Assembly (NCBI GenBank): GCA_018340375.1
Contig: JAFFJZ010000001.1
Location: forward strand, 38,246,001-38,310,000
From: Gonatopus flavifemur
Lineage: Eukaryota; Arthropoda; Insecta; Hymenoptera; Dryinidae
Reading direction: 5' to 3'
DNA length: 64,000 nt
Part shown: piece after piece, positions 33,654-46,460 of the stretch
Numbering within the stretch: the first letter of the stretch is position 1
Layout: each line of letters opens with the position of its first letter
Notes under the pieces: generated by a model
The model's input: the letters and a program-made list of their open reading frames with translations, nothing else
Database searches by the model: none
Told to the model about the DNA's origin: nothing
Program-made: the position numbers and the translations under genes

Positions 33654-34714
33654 CATTTCTTCCTGTACCAGCTGAGAATCAAATTTCACTGTCACAATGA
33701 ATCGTTTCCTCCCTGTTCTGCACATAAAATTATACACAAAGAAACAGATGATGAACTTTGAAGAGTGTTCTATTTGGGATAATGAATTCAAACAACATGA
33801 GATGATAATTAACTGGGATATCATAAGAATATTCCTGAGAAAGATAACGATGCAGTTGAATCATTGAATTATCTAATTGAATCCTCAGGCACACCATGCC
33901 TCTCCTCACTAAAGCGAATGAAAAACCTAAGGACTTGAAATGGATGTGGAAGATGAATTGGAGAAAAGAATGTGAACGTGGTGAGGAGATGGCTTTCGGT
34001 TGAATGCCACAGGGGTTGTAGTGAAGCTTCACTAAATTCTTTTCAGCGTCGTTTATAGTGAAGGATATGTGTGTACGCGTGAGTCTTTCCATTTCCATTT
34101 TCATTCCCTCTTCTCTTCACTGTTTATCACAATTTCTATGTTTCTTTTCCTCTCGCTTTCGCTAGAAAAAAAAGTAACACAATGGAAGGGATAAAAACGG
34201 AAAGTCGAGACAAAGAGTGTTGTTAGCAACTTCAGAGCTATGAGGGGCGTAAATGAACCGACCAAGAGTGAGGTATTGTTAAATGAATATCCGTCGGCTC
34301 AACTTGAGGTTCAGACAAGTGGTTTTTAATTTAGTTCAACTTAATTTCCCATTTTTTCCACATGCGAATTCACGGAACGGGGAAAAAATATCTGATCCTC
34401 ATTATTTTATTGGAATTTCATTCTGTAATATGATTTTCATTTCTCCCGTGTTGCTCTGTTCTTTTTTTATCCTTGATCATCCGAATTTACGAATCCGAGT
34501 AATTGGTTTTCATGAGTTCGGGGTACGAAACAGTGAATATGATCAGAAAATCTTTGTATGAAAATCATAAGAGGTTGATTACAAGATCCAATATCATGTG
34601 GATTGAGATATGCATATATTTTTTCTTGAACTGTAAAATCAGTTCGGAATGTGGTGGAAGATTTTTATGGAGTGACTTAAACAAAGGAACAAAAACTAAT
34701 GTTCGAAATATCTT
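33654..34714. other. Non-coding stretch with no gene seen
   Basis: Overlapping frames on both strands at 33573-34104 and 34283-34736 show no domain. No paired repeats were found. Confidence 0.45.
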
Positions 34715-34999
34715 CACAGTAAAAAGTAAAACTTAAAGTGATCCCGAATGTCAGCTCAAAAATGCAGCAAAAAGTAGCGCCTATTCCAACTGAAAGTGAG
34801 CAATGAAAAAGACTGAATTCCAGTCAATTCCATCTTACTTTGGAAATTAAGATGGAATTCTATCTCAATTCCAAAGTAAGATGGAATTAACTGAAATTCA
34901 GTCTTTTTCATTGCTTACTTCCAGTTGGAATAGGCGCTACTTTTGGCTGCATCTTTAAGCTGATATTCGGGATCACTTTAAGTTTCAGTTTTTACTGTG
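34715..34999. mobile_element. Near-perfect palindromic MITE, 285 bp
   Basis: The ends are CACAGTAAAAA. Arms of about 130 bases match at roughly 93% (shared AACTTAAAGTGATCCCGAAT, AAAGTAGCGCCTATTCCAAC, GCAATGAAAAAGACTGAATT and TTCCATCTTACTTTGG), leaving a centre of only about 25 bases that is itself ATGGAATTC-rich. A piece of the same family occurs at 12186-12266. It would form a long, nearly uninterrupted RNA hairpin if transcribed. Confidence 0.95.
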
Positions 35000-37360
35000 T
35001 TATTATCGTTTGTTCAACTTCTCAGCGTCGTTTTGAATCTTATCGACCAATAGGTTCGAGATGGTAGCAAAACAAAAAGTGGCATGGGAACGAAGAAGAG
35101 GATAATTCAAACATTTCTTCTTCTCTATTCGAAGTACTTAGTTTCTACTGTGCTATCTCAACCTTATTCACTTGATTGACTTGACGTATAATTGCGCATC
35201 TCTCGGCAAGAGGTAGACGAATGAAACTTCTTGATTCACCATTGAATTTTCTTCTGATGATTCCTATTACTTATTGGATGTTGGAATCGTAACTGACATT
35301 CCTCAAATTGAGAGCATGATTTTGTGTTCTATTCAAAACTTCTGATAAATCAACAATGAAATAATAATATTGACTCGCGTGATTTATTAGTCCTCCCAAT
35401 GGAGAAATATCCTCCCTGAATTGAAACACTTGGAATTCACGATTTACAGTCATAATCTATTTTTTGATAGCAAACGACGTCATTCTTTCATCATATAACA
35501 AGTTTTTTTTACTGTTCTATTCATTTGAACGGGGGGTAAAATGAATTGTGAGATATTCTTCACCTGTTCGTTCAACGCAACCGCCCGAAAACTGGATGAC
35601 GTGCTTTAATTTTCACTAAAAATTTGTCTGCACACGGAGTTTTGTTTGCATTCGCCGCATACCAAGCGACACGATTTATCTGAGCATGTATTTTACATCA
35701 TGCTAACAGAGTATTTAACAAGTTATGTAGTTGTTGAGAGCTCCTTCATCATTCATCAGTTACTTGTTTGTAATATGAAAGATTCCATGCCAGCATAATT
35801 ACGTTATCTCCTACTTAGATACTTTTCAAACTATTCCAAGATTACTTATTATGCTGGTATCAACTAGCATTGATATTTTGGTATATGGGAATAGAAGAGA
35901 AGAGAAATATCGGCGATAGTTTGTTAGTTTAATTTGCTGTCATTTCAGTTACCGATCGAGAAGTTTTAAGAGAAAAAGGTTTGCATGCTGGAAATCTTGC
36001 ATGAATTAACGCGGTAAAAAGAATATGAATAATTGAGGGCAAATTAGATTTGATATCGATTCGTTTTCAACAGTTTTGTTCTCATGATGCAATCCGTTTT
36101 TGAAAATCTTTCAAATAATGATCAGCTAAAATATCGACCAACTTGAGTTCAAATGCTTCTAAAATTGTTTGAAATAGAATACAAATTTTCTGTTCCGAAG
36201 AAAATTAACTTCTAGATTTATATTCTGTTTCATTTATATGAAAAATTTATCAAATTTGTCATTAACGCTTGCAAAAGCATACAATACATTCTATATAGGA
36301 ATTCTTGAATTATTTCACAGACATCTCTTGGGAAGAGGAATATTCTAGCGTACGGAGCACAATATGGTGGGTGAAAATTTAATTATCAAGATCGATATAT
36401 ATTCGCATTGTTGCTCGGTAAAACTTAGTTCAAAAATAGGCTGATGTTAAATCCTCGAATGTGCACATAGCTTTGCAATATTCCTATTCTTCGGAACAAC
36501 GCTAGGGGCAATAGAAGGTACATTATTCCAGTAATCCGAAGTTCAGAAATCTGATGGAATATCGTTCACCCTATAGTACGTCACTTCACATCGTATGTTC
36601 TCTAAAGAAGGGAGGAAATAACGTTTGTGAGATCGTAGATGCGATTGACCGTGCAGTAAAATAGAGATTTGTTCCCATGCGTGTTTGAAATTCTTGAAAA
36701 CGTTTTTCACAAGTTTGAATTCCAACAATATATCGGATTGATCCATCTTCGAAACGACATTCGCTTCCATTCTCTCAATCAATGATAAATATATGTTGAG
36801 AGTCTCAAAGCTCGTAAAACATAAAAACAAGAATTATTCCTCAGAGAAGGATGAAAAATTGTTTCTCCGTCCACAAGAGAAATTTTTCTTTCAACTCCAT
36901 ACGGGAAAAAAATCTCATACAAGGCCATCGGAGGAAAATAGTCTTATTATCATGAACGTTTTACTACCACATGTGATACGAATTTATATACTGTCCCGCT
37001 CAATTCAATAGAATTCGGTAATGATGAGATGATTTTCAATGACTTTTCAAATCTGTATATCGATGAGATGTCATTTCATATAATTAAACTATATGTAAGA
37101 AATGAATTATAATCGATGAGTTACGCGATCAATGAATATAAAAATATGCAAGAATATTTTGATTTGAATGATAAACTTGTTGTATTATATTGCAGTATAA
37201 ATTTTTCAATCGTGATTGAAAATTTATAACGAAATCAGATTATAGGCATAAATAATTCAATGACATAAATTACGATAACGAACTGGTCGATTGGTTAGCT
37301 AAAGTATTCAGGTGTTTCGCACCTGCTGGTGTTGAAAACTTAAATGAATAACTGATAATG
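35000..37360. other. Non-coding stretch with no gene seen
   Basis: No inverted repeats, exon-like blocks or RNA genes were found. Short frames on both strands lack motifs. Confidence 0.5.
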
Positions 37361-38240
37361 GTTATTGGGGTAGTGCGAAAAAACCGACTATTAATTTCGT
37401 GTTTCGTATGAAAATATGTTAATTTTTCATGCTTTGAAAGTCCTCTCTAAAGATCAGCTCTGAAAACTTTTTTAGAGTCGCTCAAGATTCTTTTAAATTC
37501 TAGAAACAGTCAAAATTCAATTGTTTTATGCCTTAATTTTTTTCTCATGATTGTAAAATTTAATACCTAAAAAAATGGTAAATTTCTCAAATTTGAAGTT
37601 CAAAATATTTATTTTTGAAGGTTGCTCGTAATTGATGAATATTTTTGAATTGATGTTTTCGAACGACCTTTGAAAATTCATATCAAAATTCAATACATAC
37701 TCTGCCTTTTAATTAGCACCTCAAAGAATAAGAATGCACCACGAGATGGAGAAGAAATTTAATACATCAGAGGAATAAAAATTTTCCTGATAGAGAAATT
37801 GAATTGATCAGAAAAATTAAGTTGATATAATCAATTAAGATTCAATTAAATGAATCAATCAGATTGAGTAGTCAATTGTATGAATTGGAGGAATTTTACT
37901 TTTTTATAATTTTTGAGTTATCGCTCGGAAAAATCGCAAGCAATGAATTTAGAATTGTTCATAAATTCTGGATGATCTTCAAAAATGAATATCCTGAGCT
38001 GTAACTTTGAGGAATTCATTATATTGGGAGGTAACAAATTTTACCGCAACGAGAAAACAAGTGCAAGATGAAAAAATGAATTCTTACTATTTTTAGAATT
38101 TTTTAAAAACTCTGAGCGACCCTCAAAATTTTTTTTCGAGCCGATCTCTAGAGAAGATTAATAAAACACGAAGAACTAATATATTTCCATACGAGACACA
38201 GAATAGAAGAATAGTCGTTTTTTTTGATGCCACCCTAATG
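37361..38240. mobile_element. Diverged large foldback element, ~880 bp
   Basis: The left arm from TTATTGGGGTAGTGCGAAAA and the right arm (reverse complement from CATTAGGGTGGCATCAAAAA) align for about 150 bases with moderate divergence: CGACTATT, GTTTCGTATG / GTCTCGTATGG, CTCTCTAAAGATC / CTCTCTAGAGATC and GAGTCGCTCA / GGGTCGCTCA. Weaker alignment extends to about 330 bases. It is older than the other palindromes here and non-coding. Confidence 0.83.
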
Positions 38241-40559
38241 GCCCTCTGTTCAAATTTCTCTTCCATACAAGACGGATGAAACATCAGAACATTCCTGAAT
38301 AATCCATAGACAGATTTTCTGGTCCGATTCAAACATCATAATACCTGAAATAATATTTCTTTCATGTGCCACATTGTTATTCAGATATGAAACCTACGTA
38401 ACCAATAATAGAATTATGAATGTTCACCATTCGTGACAGCATTTTCAAGTTATATTCCGAACTAAGTGTAACGACGTCTGTTGCGAACAATCATCTCCAT
38501 GGGGAATGTACGTAGGTGATAAGTAAAATGGAAAAGAAGATACAGAACATAGTTTGTGGCGTAGACGTCTCTCGTGAAATGGATAAACGAATTGCAGTAC
38601 GTATATAATTCAGACAGAAAACCATGGTCATAGAAATCGAATCGTGTAATCTAAAAATGGAATATGGAAATTCATTGAATTGGAGTTTGATTGAATGAGA
38701 GATAAGAGTGAGAGGTAAATAAAACTTTCTCCACTGAGAATAATGCAAAAAAGAGTTGAATTACCTTTTTGTTGTTGAAAATCTCTTAACAGCGAATCAA
38801 AGTTCATCATCATTGGCTTGAGATAATTTTCCACTTCTTGCCGATGAAAATATCTTTAAAAGAACTTCATTGAAAGCTTTGAAGAAAGATTCATGAAAAG
38901 TCACACATCATTGTTTCCGTTCCTATAAAGTTATCTCGTGTGTGAAACTCGCTGAAATCGATTCAAGGAAAAAGTATATTCTTTATCCAAGAACGGAAAG
39001 CAACAGAAAAAATCAAGTGTAAAAATTGTGTTTTCATGGAGAATCATCTCCGATCTTGAAACTGTTCAACGAGCAGAGTCCTAAAAAAATATCTGTATCC
39101 AACCCGGAGGGAAAAGATCTGTAATGTCTTCGCAAACCCAACAAAGTTCTTAGTAATATTTTGTAACGGATCATGAAATGATACGAATCCTATTATCGGT
39201 GTTGAGAAGTTATTCGTTGACATGGTTCATGAAAATACACATTCGACTTATCGATGCGGCTCTAGAAATACGCATAAACATTCAATTCCATTCATATTAC
39301 TTTTATTGCGTTCGAATGACTTGATCTTTGATCATTTCAGCGCTGACAGAATTTATCTTTTGCCGTCACCTTATTCGTCTATTTCTTTTTCCCTGTCCAG
39401 AGATATACATACAAAATACTTACATAAGTCTGTACGGAGACATCTATTTTCCCGGTTCTTCGTCTTTCTTTTATCACTAGTTTTTCTAGGATATGAAACT
39501 TTATGGTTTGTATGAAAGTCTCGATTTGATGATAGAGCGAACGCTCGTGCTCCCTTATTCCAGCACGGGTTCAACGTGTATGCATTCTTACAAAGAGCAC
39601 GAAGTCGGGTGAAGTATGTAGGAAACTAAAATCCTGAGAGAGAATATACAAATCCACGAATTTATCAGCTTTTATAACTTTCAACCTTGTTGATTTTCTT
39701 GAAAATAAATGGGTACGCTATTTAATCAAATCTTTGGAATCAAATTTTCTTTTCATTCCATATGAAAATGGAAGATTCATAGGGAATTCCTTCCACAATG
39801 AATTCTATGTATGCGAAAATTAAATTTTGTTATCGCATGCAGAAATGTTGAGAAAAAAAAAGAAAAATACTATTTTCTCCGAAAAAGATTTTTTATTTCT
39901 CAACGAATTTTTTCAATTCCTGCTCGTGAATGAGATGGATTCATAAAAAAGCTTTGTCAAAGTAAAGAAAATGAAAACGATCATTCAATAAGTGGGTACA
40001 AATCTTCGAAGCATATATCAAATTAAATGTAATAATGATAGTAGGTATTACTAAGTATTTCCGAATATTTTACCACAAAAAAAGTATCGAAGTTGTCAAT
40101 ACACCTTTATTGTTCACCCAAAATCCATAACTTCGAGCCGAATGGATATGAAATAGGATCAACAAACAAGAAATTGGATCAAATTTCGGCATAATTCTAC
40201 GCATTCTCGAATGTTTGAAGAGTAACTGAAGGAACAAGAAATAACATTGCTTCTAATGAAAGTGCTTTGAAATTGTACCTTTTGGATTCAGAGTGTTGAC
40301 ATAGATATTCTGTGGTATATCCAAATAATACGTGCAAAAGTGAGAATCGAGTTACTAGATTTGGTCACAGAATGTGAAGAAAAAGCTATTCTCTACTTAA
40401 AATAAGAACCATGTGATTGAAAATACCCATAGCATCGTATCAAAGTGTATATAATTGAAGAAAAGAACTAGGGTTGGAGGAGTCCTTGGCTTGGAAAAAC
40501 TGATTGTCAGGTGGAATGGAAGAGAACAGAGAATCCAAATAAAACGTAACAATCATCCA
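38241..40559. other. Non-coding stretch with no gene seen
   Basis: No element or exon could be supported. Overlapping opposite-strand frames near 38491-38834 and 39222-39574 are uninformative. Confidence 0.5.
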
Positions 40560-41060
40560 GCCAACACTAAAAATGTGCTACTACTTATACCTTAGAGGAA
40601 CCGAGGAATACCAAGCTAAAAAGCAAATACATGTGTGTGATATACGTACACACCCACTCACATATATACGCGCGTATCTTCTAGACCCGGAGGGTTGAGA
40701 GAAATATATAGAATTGAGGTCTCTTGGGGTATCTTGCGATATAAAAGGAGACAAAATACACACAACCCGAAGGCATACAAGATATGGGGTTTCGTTGAGG
40801 AATGAAAACGAGATTTTCTTCGCGCTGGGAAATCGCCGCGATGCCTGGCGACACCACCACACTTATGCAAGAATACCGTCTGTGTGTTACTTTGGTACCA
40901 CTCCTTTCTTTCGCCTCGGTCGGCTTGACTATTTTGCTTCGTGTTTTTTGTCTCTTTCATTCTCCTTACGGAAGTTCTCTTCTTTTTCTTTTTAACCAAT
41001 CGCAGTTAGCTAATTTCTCTTTCTTTACATTCAAAGCGAGTGTTCCCAATTTGCGTTGAT
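40560..41060. other. GC-elevated, CpG-containing island with pyrimidine-rich right half
   Basis: In contrast to its AT-rich surroundings, this block carries ACGCGCGTATC, CGCGCTGGGAAATCGCCGCG and other CpG-rich words, then a CT-rich tract (TTCTCTTCTTTTTCTTTTT) and a CCAAT word at about 40997. Several short overlapping frames cross it on both strands, none with a known domain. A UTR, promoter or conserved non-coding element would all fit. Direct evidence for transcription is lacking. Confidence 0.4.
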
Positions 41061-43489
41061 CGGAGGATTTCCGGTCCTTGGCATATGCTTATTCAAGAGT
41101 TCTGTAACTTGATCACAAGCATGACAAATATTACAAAATTGTAGGAATGTCGAGGTTTTCCGCATCAAATAATTGTCACAGGATCGTACGTGTCGTGACA
41201 AGGTCAGGAGAAATAATTCAATCACGAATTTCGTCGAATATGAACATAATTTTTCTGTACATTCTTTTATATTCTTTCGGAATAAATTTTGGATTATTTT
41301 TCATCATGTGTGGGAGTCAATTCGATTCTTACAAAACATCCAGAAGTTCAACAAGTCATAATAATTCTTCGATATTTTATTTCCTACGGACTATGATTTC
41401 AACGCAAGACAAATTATGTGGAGAGATACGCTATGGTAGGACCATTTATTTTTTGAATTAATTCATGAGCATCATCTTGGGAGTCCAGATTTAATGCCAA
41501 AAGGGAAGAAAAAAACAACAGAAGAGTAAAAAGGAACAGACATTCTTCAAGGAACAACTGGTTGAATAAATTCAACATGCTGGAACTCTTATATCAGTTA
41601 CAAGAGACTTACTACTACCGAGCCATCTACTTTTTTTTTTTATAATAAACGATCAACTATCTACCAAAGTGCAGAGTTCTGCGTTGAAAGTTTCACTTCC
41701 CAGCTGCAGTTTTCATGAAATAGAGCGTCTGATTAATCAAGTTTAATTAACGACTCAACGTACCGCAATAATAACCGAAGTTTTCTTCTGGTCCTTTAAC
41801 CTTATACGATCTGTATAATTGTCCAAATGACTATTATATGCAGATTAGCATGAAAGAAATACATGTTCGATGAAATTCCATTATCAGTACGAGGAAATAT
41901 TAATAAATAATGAGAATCCTCTCGATTTTAGAGAAAAGCATTGAAATGTGTGCAATGCGAGGCACAACGTGATCATGACTTGACATGCTTCATAAGGTAT
42001 GGGGACTCGTGCTGATATCAAGTTCTATAATCTTTAGCTATCGCTGAGAAATATGAAGAAAAGATCACAAATGAGATACCCAATGAATTAAAGAACAGTA
42101 TGTGCTGAAGTACAACTTGAATCAACAATATCTTCGAAGGTGAGTACTGAAAACCAATCCCATTAACACTCGCGTTTGGAATCATAGGAGATTTATATTC
42201 AGAGAAAGTGGAATCAAATGGAAAATCCACTCACAAAGATCCTTACAGAATGCTGAGATAATTTCACGACTGAATGAATTCATTCATTTCAACTAAATTT
42301 CCTCGACTTTGAATAATTCATTTCCTTCGAGGATCCATTCGTTAGATAGAATCATACATCGATGAATTTCATCAAACGCGACATCATATTGATTTTTTGA
42401 TGTTCAATATCGCATAGTTTTTTTCTCTTTCAAAATTATTTCCGAATTATCGATCGATGATGATGCATGATTATTCAAAAGCATGCTTCACAGCACTCAG
42501 AAAGATGAAAATACAAAAAAATACGAGTGAATTGTTCCACGATTTGGATCTCAGAAAGTTCAACAAGGTTGGTTAATTGGTAGGTTTGGGAATGCCCCAA
42601 TGATCTGTAAATATTAATTATAAGCGTATAATGTGGCATTAAATGGTTTGTATATGATATTGGCACCGTGATGGTACGATGAGACGATATCTCTGCACCG
42701 TGCTACTTATTACCTCCATGCACATGTACATGCGCGCGTAGTTGTAGATAGTAAACTTCTATCGTACAGAAAGGGCGAGCCAAACGAATACCACCGCTAT
42801 GCAATGTTACTTCCGAGCAGCCATTCCGGTTATTACTCATTGGTTAATCCAGGCACGTCCCGAACGATATACTGAGTTAGTCGTAACATCGCTAAGTTCA
42901 ATGTATTTGTACATGCTCGTGTCGTTGTAAATATAATGTGTAAGGGTGTACGGAGCAACATATAGATTCAGATATGCACAAGAGCATGTACTATTCGTAT
43001 TTATTCTTATAAGCCACAACCGATTGACCTCGTACCTCTGTGCGAGCAAACGTAAGAGAATAATAACTATTGGAATAAAATTTATGTTCATATCTGTTTC
43101 GCGTTCATTTGTTCATTAATTTGTACATACTTGACTCGAAACAGCATTCAAGATCCTGAGGTGTATAATATTCACTGTATATGAATTTGAACATCCTTTT
43201 GAATTCATTCAGTGTTTTGAATATTACTGAAACATTCATTCCAGCATTGAGATTGGATTTTTCAATGAATTCGGTCTTCTGTGTATTAATATCGCGAAAA
43301 TATTTATTAATCTACCGACATTATGTGAGCGTGTAAAATTTATGTTTGTTGGATGTAGTATATAAATGGAATATGAACATTGATGAAAACCAATGATGAA
43401 TAGAAATTCATTTGAAGTCTTCTAATGTAGGTTTTAATGAAGACCATTATGAGTATTTTAATCATTTTTATACTGAGGGAGAAATTTAG
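41061..43489. other. Non-coding stretch with no gene seen
   Basis: A poly(T) run lies at about 41632-41643. A CpG-bearing patch (CATGCGCGCGTAG) lies near 42729. No inverted repeats or exon-like blocks were resolved. Confidence 0.45.
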
Positions 43490-44989
43490 GGGGTACGCCC
43501 ACTGTATCTCAAATTTGAGGCTCGACATGAGGAGTATATTCATCATTTCTTTTTCGTATGCAAAATTATTTATCTAAAAAAGTGATTATACACAGTTGAA
43601 AATTTTGTGTAAATGTGTTAAAAAATCCGTGTGTCATGAATTTTCTGTTAAATATTCAACATAAACACGTGTAACTTCTACAGACAGTCCTTGTGTGATC
43701 AGGTCTCCACTGATTTATAATGTCAAATCATTCAAACAAGTGAAAAAAAGTGTCAAAATGACACAAATTTTATTCAACTCAAGATTGAACATAAAAATTG
43801 TGTTATTTTCAACTACCAAAGGGAGATCGCCAGTAGTGGGAGCTGTTTTTTTTATGAAACTTCTATGTACGTGTAATTTTAGTAGTCGTCGGAAGAACTA
43901 TTCATTCATTTTGGTTTTAGCTTTCATTCTAATGGGAATTCGTTTTCTAGATATGTGAATTTGAAGATAGAGTGCGAGTTGATATACGCAAAGAAAGTAC
44001 ACTCAACCAAAGGACCGGCAGTGGCTTGAGTGATACAGCTTCAACATTCGGTCCCGACGATCCATGTTCAATGCTCAATGAAGTACTGTTTTTTTCAATT
44101 TATTTTTATGCATTGTTTCAACACGAAAAAAGTGTGATTTTCACATTTGATTGATCTGAAAAAATCCATAAATTACACTTGTGAACTGTTGATTCACTTC
44201 TTATTTTGGATTTCATTTGACAGTATTTATGTGTTGAATTTACACGATCGGAAATCCTTTTGTGTTATATTATTTACATTAAGCTTGAGTTACTAGCTAA
44301 CACAAACACATTATGTGATATCGACACAAAAATATGTGTGGACCGTTTGGGACATGTGAAATGTGTTGAATTTAACACAAAATTTCCAACTGTGTATATT
44401 CATTCAGTACACATGTCGAATTGAAAAAAAAAACATATTTTTTGCCAACAAAAAAATTACACGTTAGATATAAAATTTGCCTCACAAATCGCTTCGACAG
44501 ATTTCGTCCGATTGACTTCAAACTTTAAGCGCATATTCCTAATACAATTCCGCAGAAAAGAACGTACGGATTGTGGAAAATATTGATTCTCCTAAAAATG
44601 GCAGATATTTGAAGTTAAAGCTCGAATTTTCGATGAAAAATGTTTGTATTGAAGTGTCCATAAAATAAAAAGTTTTCAATCAACCGAGAATCCCGCACGT
44701 ATTCTCTGTTGTGAAATTGTATTAAAAAGATACTGTTAAAATTTGACATCAATCGGACCAGAATTGTTGAAGCGATTTGTCAGGCCAATTTCAAGAGTGG
44801 TTCCGAGGAAAACACGCTTCAAGTTTCACATGTACATGTTTTGTTGTTGTTGGAAGAAATGTTTTTGGTTACTTTGACATGTGTACTGAATGCATATATA
44901 ATCGCTTTTGGAATAAACAATTCTTTCATACGAACACAAAATTATAAATATGCTCCTCATGTCGAGCCTTCTACAGTAGCCATTGCCCT
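43490..44989. mobile_element. Outer foldback element interrupted in one arm by an insertion
   Basis: The left arm has GGCTCGACATGAGGAGTATA; the right arm in reverse complement has GGCTCGACATGAGGAGCATA. The two arms align beyond this for several hundred bases once the insertion at 43591-44394 is skipped. Matching blocks are CATTCAGTACACATGTC, CAAATCGCTTC, TCCGATTGA and AATACAATT. The unpaired centre is at about 44580-44690. It is a large palindromic element carrying a younger transposon. Confidence 0.88.
43591..44394. mobile_element. 804-bp insertion with CACAGTTG ends and TATA duplication
   Basis: The termini are CACAGTTGAAAATTTTGTGT and, in reverse complement, CACAGTTGGAAATTTTGTGT. The sequence is flanked by TATA on both sides (43587-43590 and 44395-44398). 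Removing it with one TATA restores a sequence that matches the uninterrupted sister arm of the outer palindrome (GATTATATA-N-GCATTCAG at about 44884-44904, reverse complement). The interior repeats ACACAAA / TTTGTGT words and holds only an 87-codon and a 60-codon frame, so it is non-autonomous. A TA-targeting (Tc1/mariner-like) origin is possible; the sister arm favours a 4-bp TATA duplication. Confidence 0.9.
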
Positions 44990-46048
44990 CAATCAATCCA
45001 AATAAACCTGTGATTGCGGATAGTGAAATAAATAATGCTTATATCTTCAAATGACAAGGCATGTTGTTAATTTCAAATATATTTGATCGATTCACTACAC
45101 GGAGAAGATATTGTATTACGATTTACTGTGAAAAAATTGTAACGAAGGGCCATATCAGACAAAGATGAAAAGAAGCGTGAAATTGACTATAATAAAATAC
45201 TATAGTCATGTTCGTTAGTGATAAGATCGATGCTTGTTCCAACAGTTTTATCAGTAAATCAAACTAAGATCGTACGATATCATCGTCTCTTGTGGTTGGT
45301 CTGGTCTCTCGTTAGTATGTTTTCATAGTAAATTTAAACATAATATTCTGTCCGCGTATTAAAGTAAATTCAAAAAATGTTCGTTCTGCCGCCCACTGTA
45401 AGTTGGTTTCAGTGAAAATGACTGCTGTAACTGTGATGAAACGTTCGAGCTGTCAGAATTAACAGTTGGAAGCTACTTGATATAATGAAAAATTATCATG
45501 GCTGGCTAATACATTTCTACTGATGTCTTCAGAACTATCAGATTTATCTGAATTAGTTGGATTTTTCCTCGGTGTATGAATGGAGAATTCTCATTTCGGA
45601 GATCGGAAATCGATGATTCAATGAAAACGTCTTTTCATTGTAAATTATGGTGGATTTTCCAAGTTTAGATCTTACTTTATGGGAAGAAAATAGTCGCCAA
45701 GCTCGCAATCCCGACAGCCCTCAATTAGAGGGGTTTGAAAAAAATTGTCTCCTACGGAAGTGACCTCTTATCCATGGAAGTGATGTAACAATTAAACCGT
45801 ATGATTCAATTTTGAATGATACCCTGTAAGTTTTCACTTGATCAGTTTTATAGGAACTCAATGAGAACTTCATTATGACTTTGCTTGAATCTATTAATTC
45901 CCTTAATTCAATTATTGCGTCTTTTATAGAGTCTCACTGTGATGAAATAAAATCTGTACGAATACCACAAACTTAACCGACTGACAACATTGAGAAAACA
46001 CCAAAATGAACATCCAATGAAGCCATGCTGATGTATTGTAAATTTGAC
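44990..46048. other. Non-coding stretch with no gene seen
   Basis: CTACACGGAGAAGAT (about 45096) resembles the CACGGA terminus, and CCTCGGTGTATG (about 45568) could be a partner, but the subterminal sequences do not pair, so no element is called. Confidence 0.4.
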
Positions 46049-46460
46049 ACTTCCATGGATCAATGGTCACATCCTTGGATATATTTTTCATTCACGGAGG
46101 CATGGAAGTGACTCCATGGGAATGGCTTTGTATGCATTGAAATTTAAAAAATATAGTCTCTTGATAAATTATGTAGTTGAAGACTTGACTCCCTATTTAT
46201 CATGCAAAAGAGCAATTAAATCACACATTTGAAGTTTCATATTTCAAAATAGCTGCCACAATTGTGACCATTATGCTCAATGAGTTATGAGAATACAATT
46301 TGAACTTGAATTTTGTTGTTGTGATTACAACACCGATATAAACGGACCACTGGCTTAAGATGGTGCCTCAGTACTGCGTCTACAGCCTTTTGGATTTTGT
46401 TCCCCGCGCAATGTTTTCCAAAATAAGAGGGGTGTGACATAAATCCATGGAAGTGACCAA
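46049..46460. repeat. Region with repeated CCATGGAAGTGAC words in both orientations
   Basis: CACTTCCATGGATCAATGGTCACA near 46050 pairs imperfectly with TGTGACATAAATCCATGGAAGTG near 46434-46456. Additional GCATGGAAGTGACTCCATGG words occur near 46109. The same word also occurs upstream at about 45772 (TCCATGGAAGTGATGTAAC). It may be a decayed foldback element with TGACACTTCCATGG-like ends. Confidence 0.5.

Noticed and set aside
45096..45577. Element bounded by TACACGGAGAAGAT and CCTCGGTGTA
   Set aside because: Only a few terminal bases pair, and the subterminal sequences do not match.
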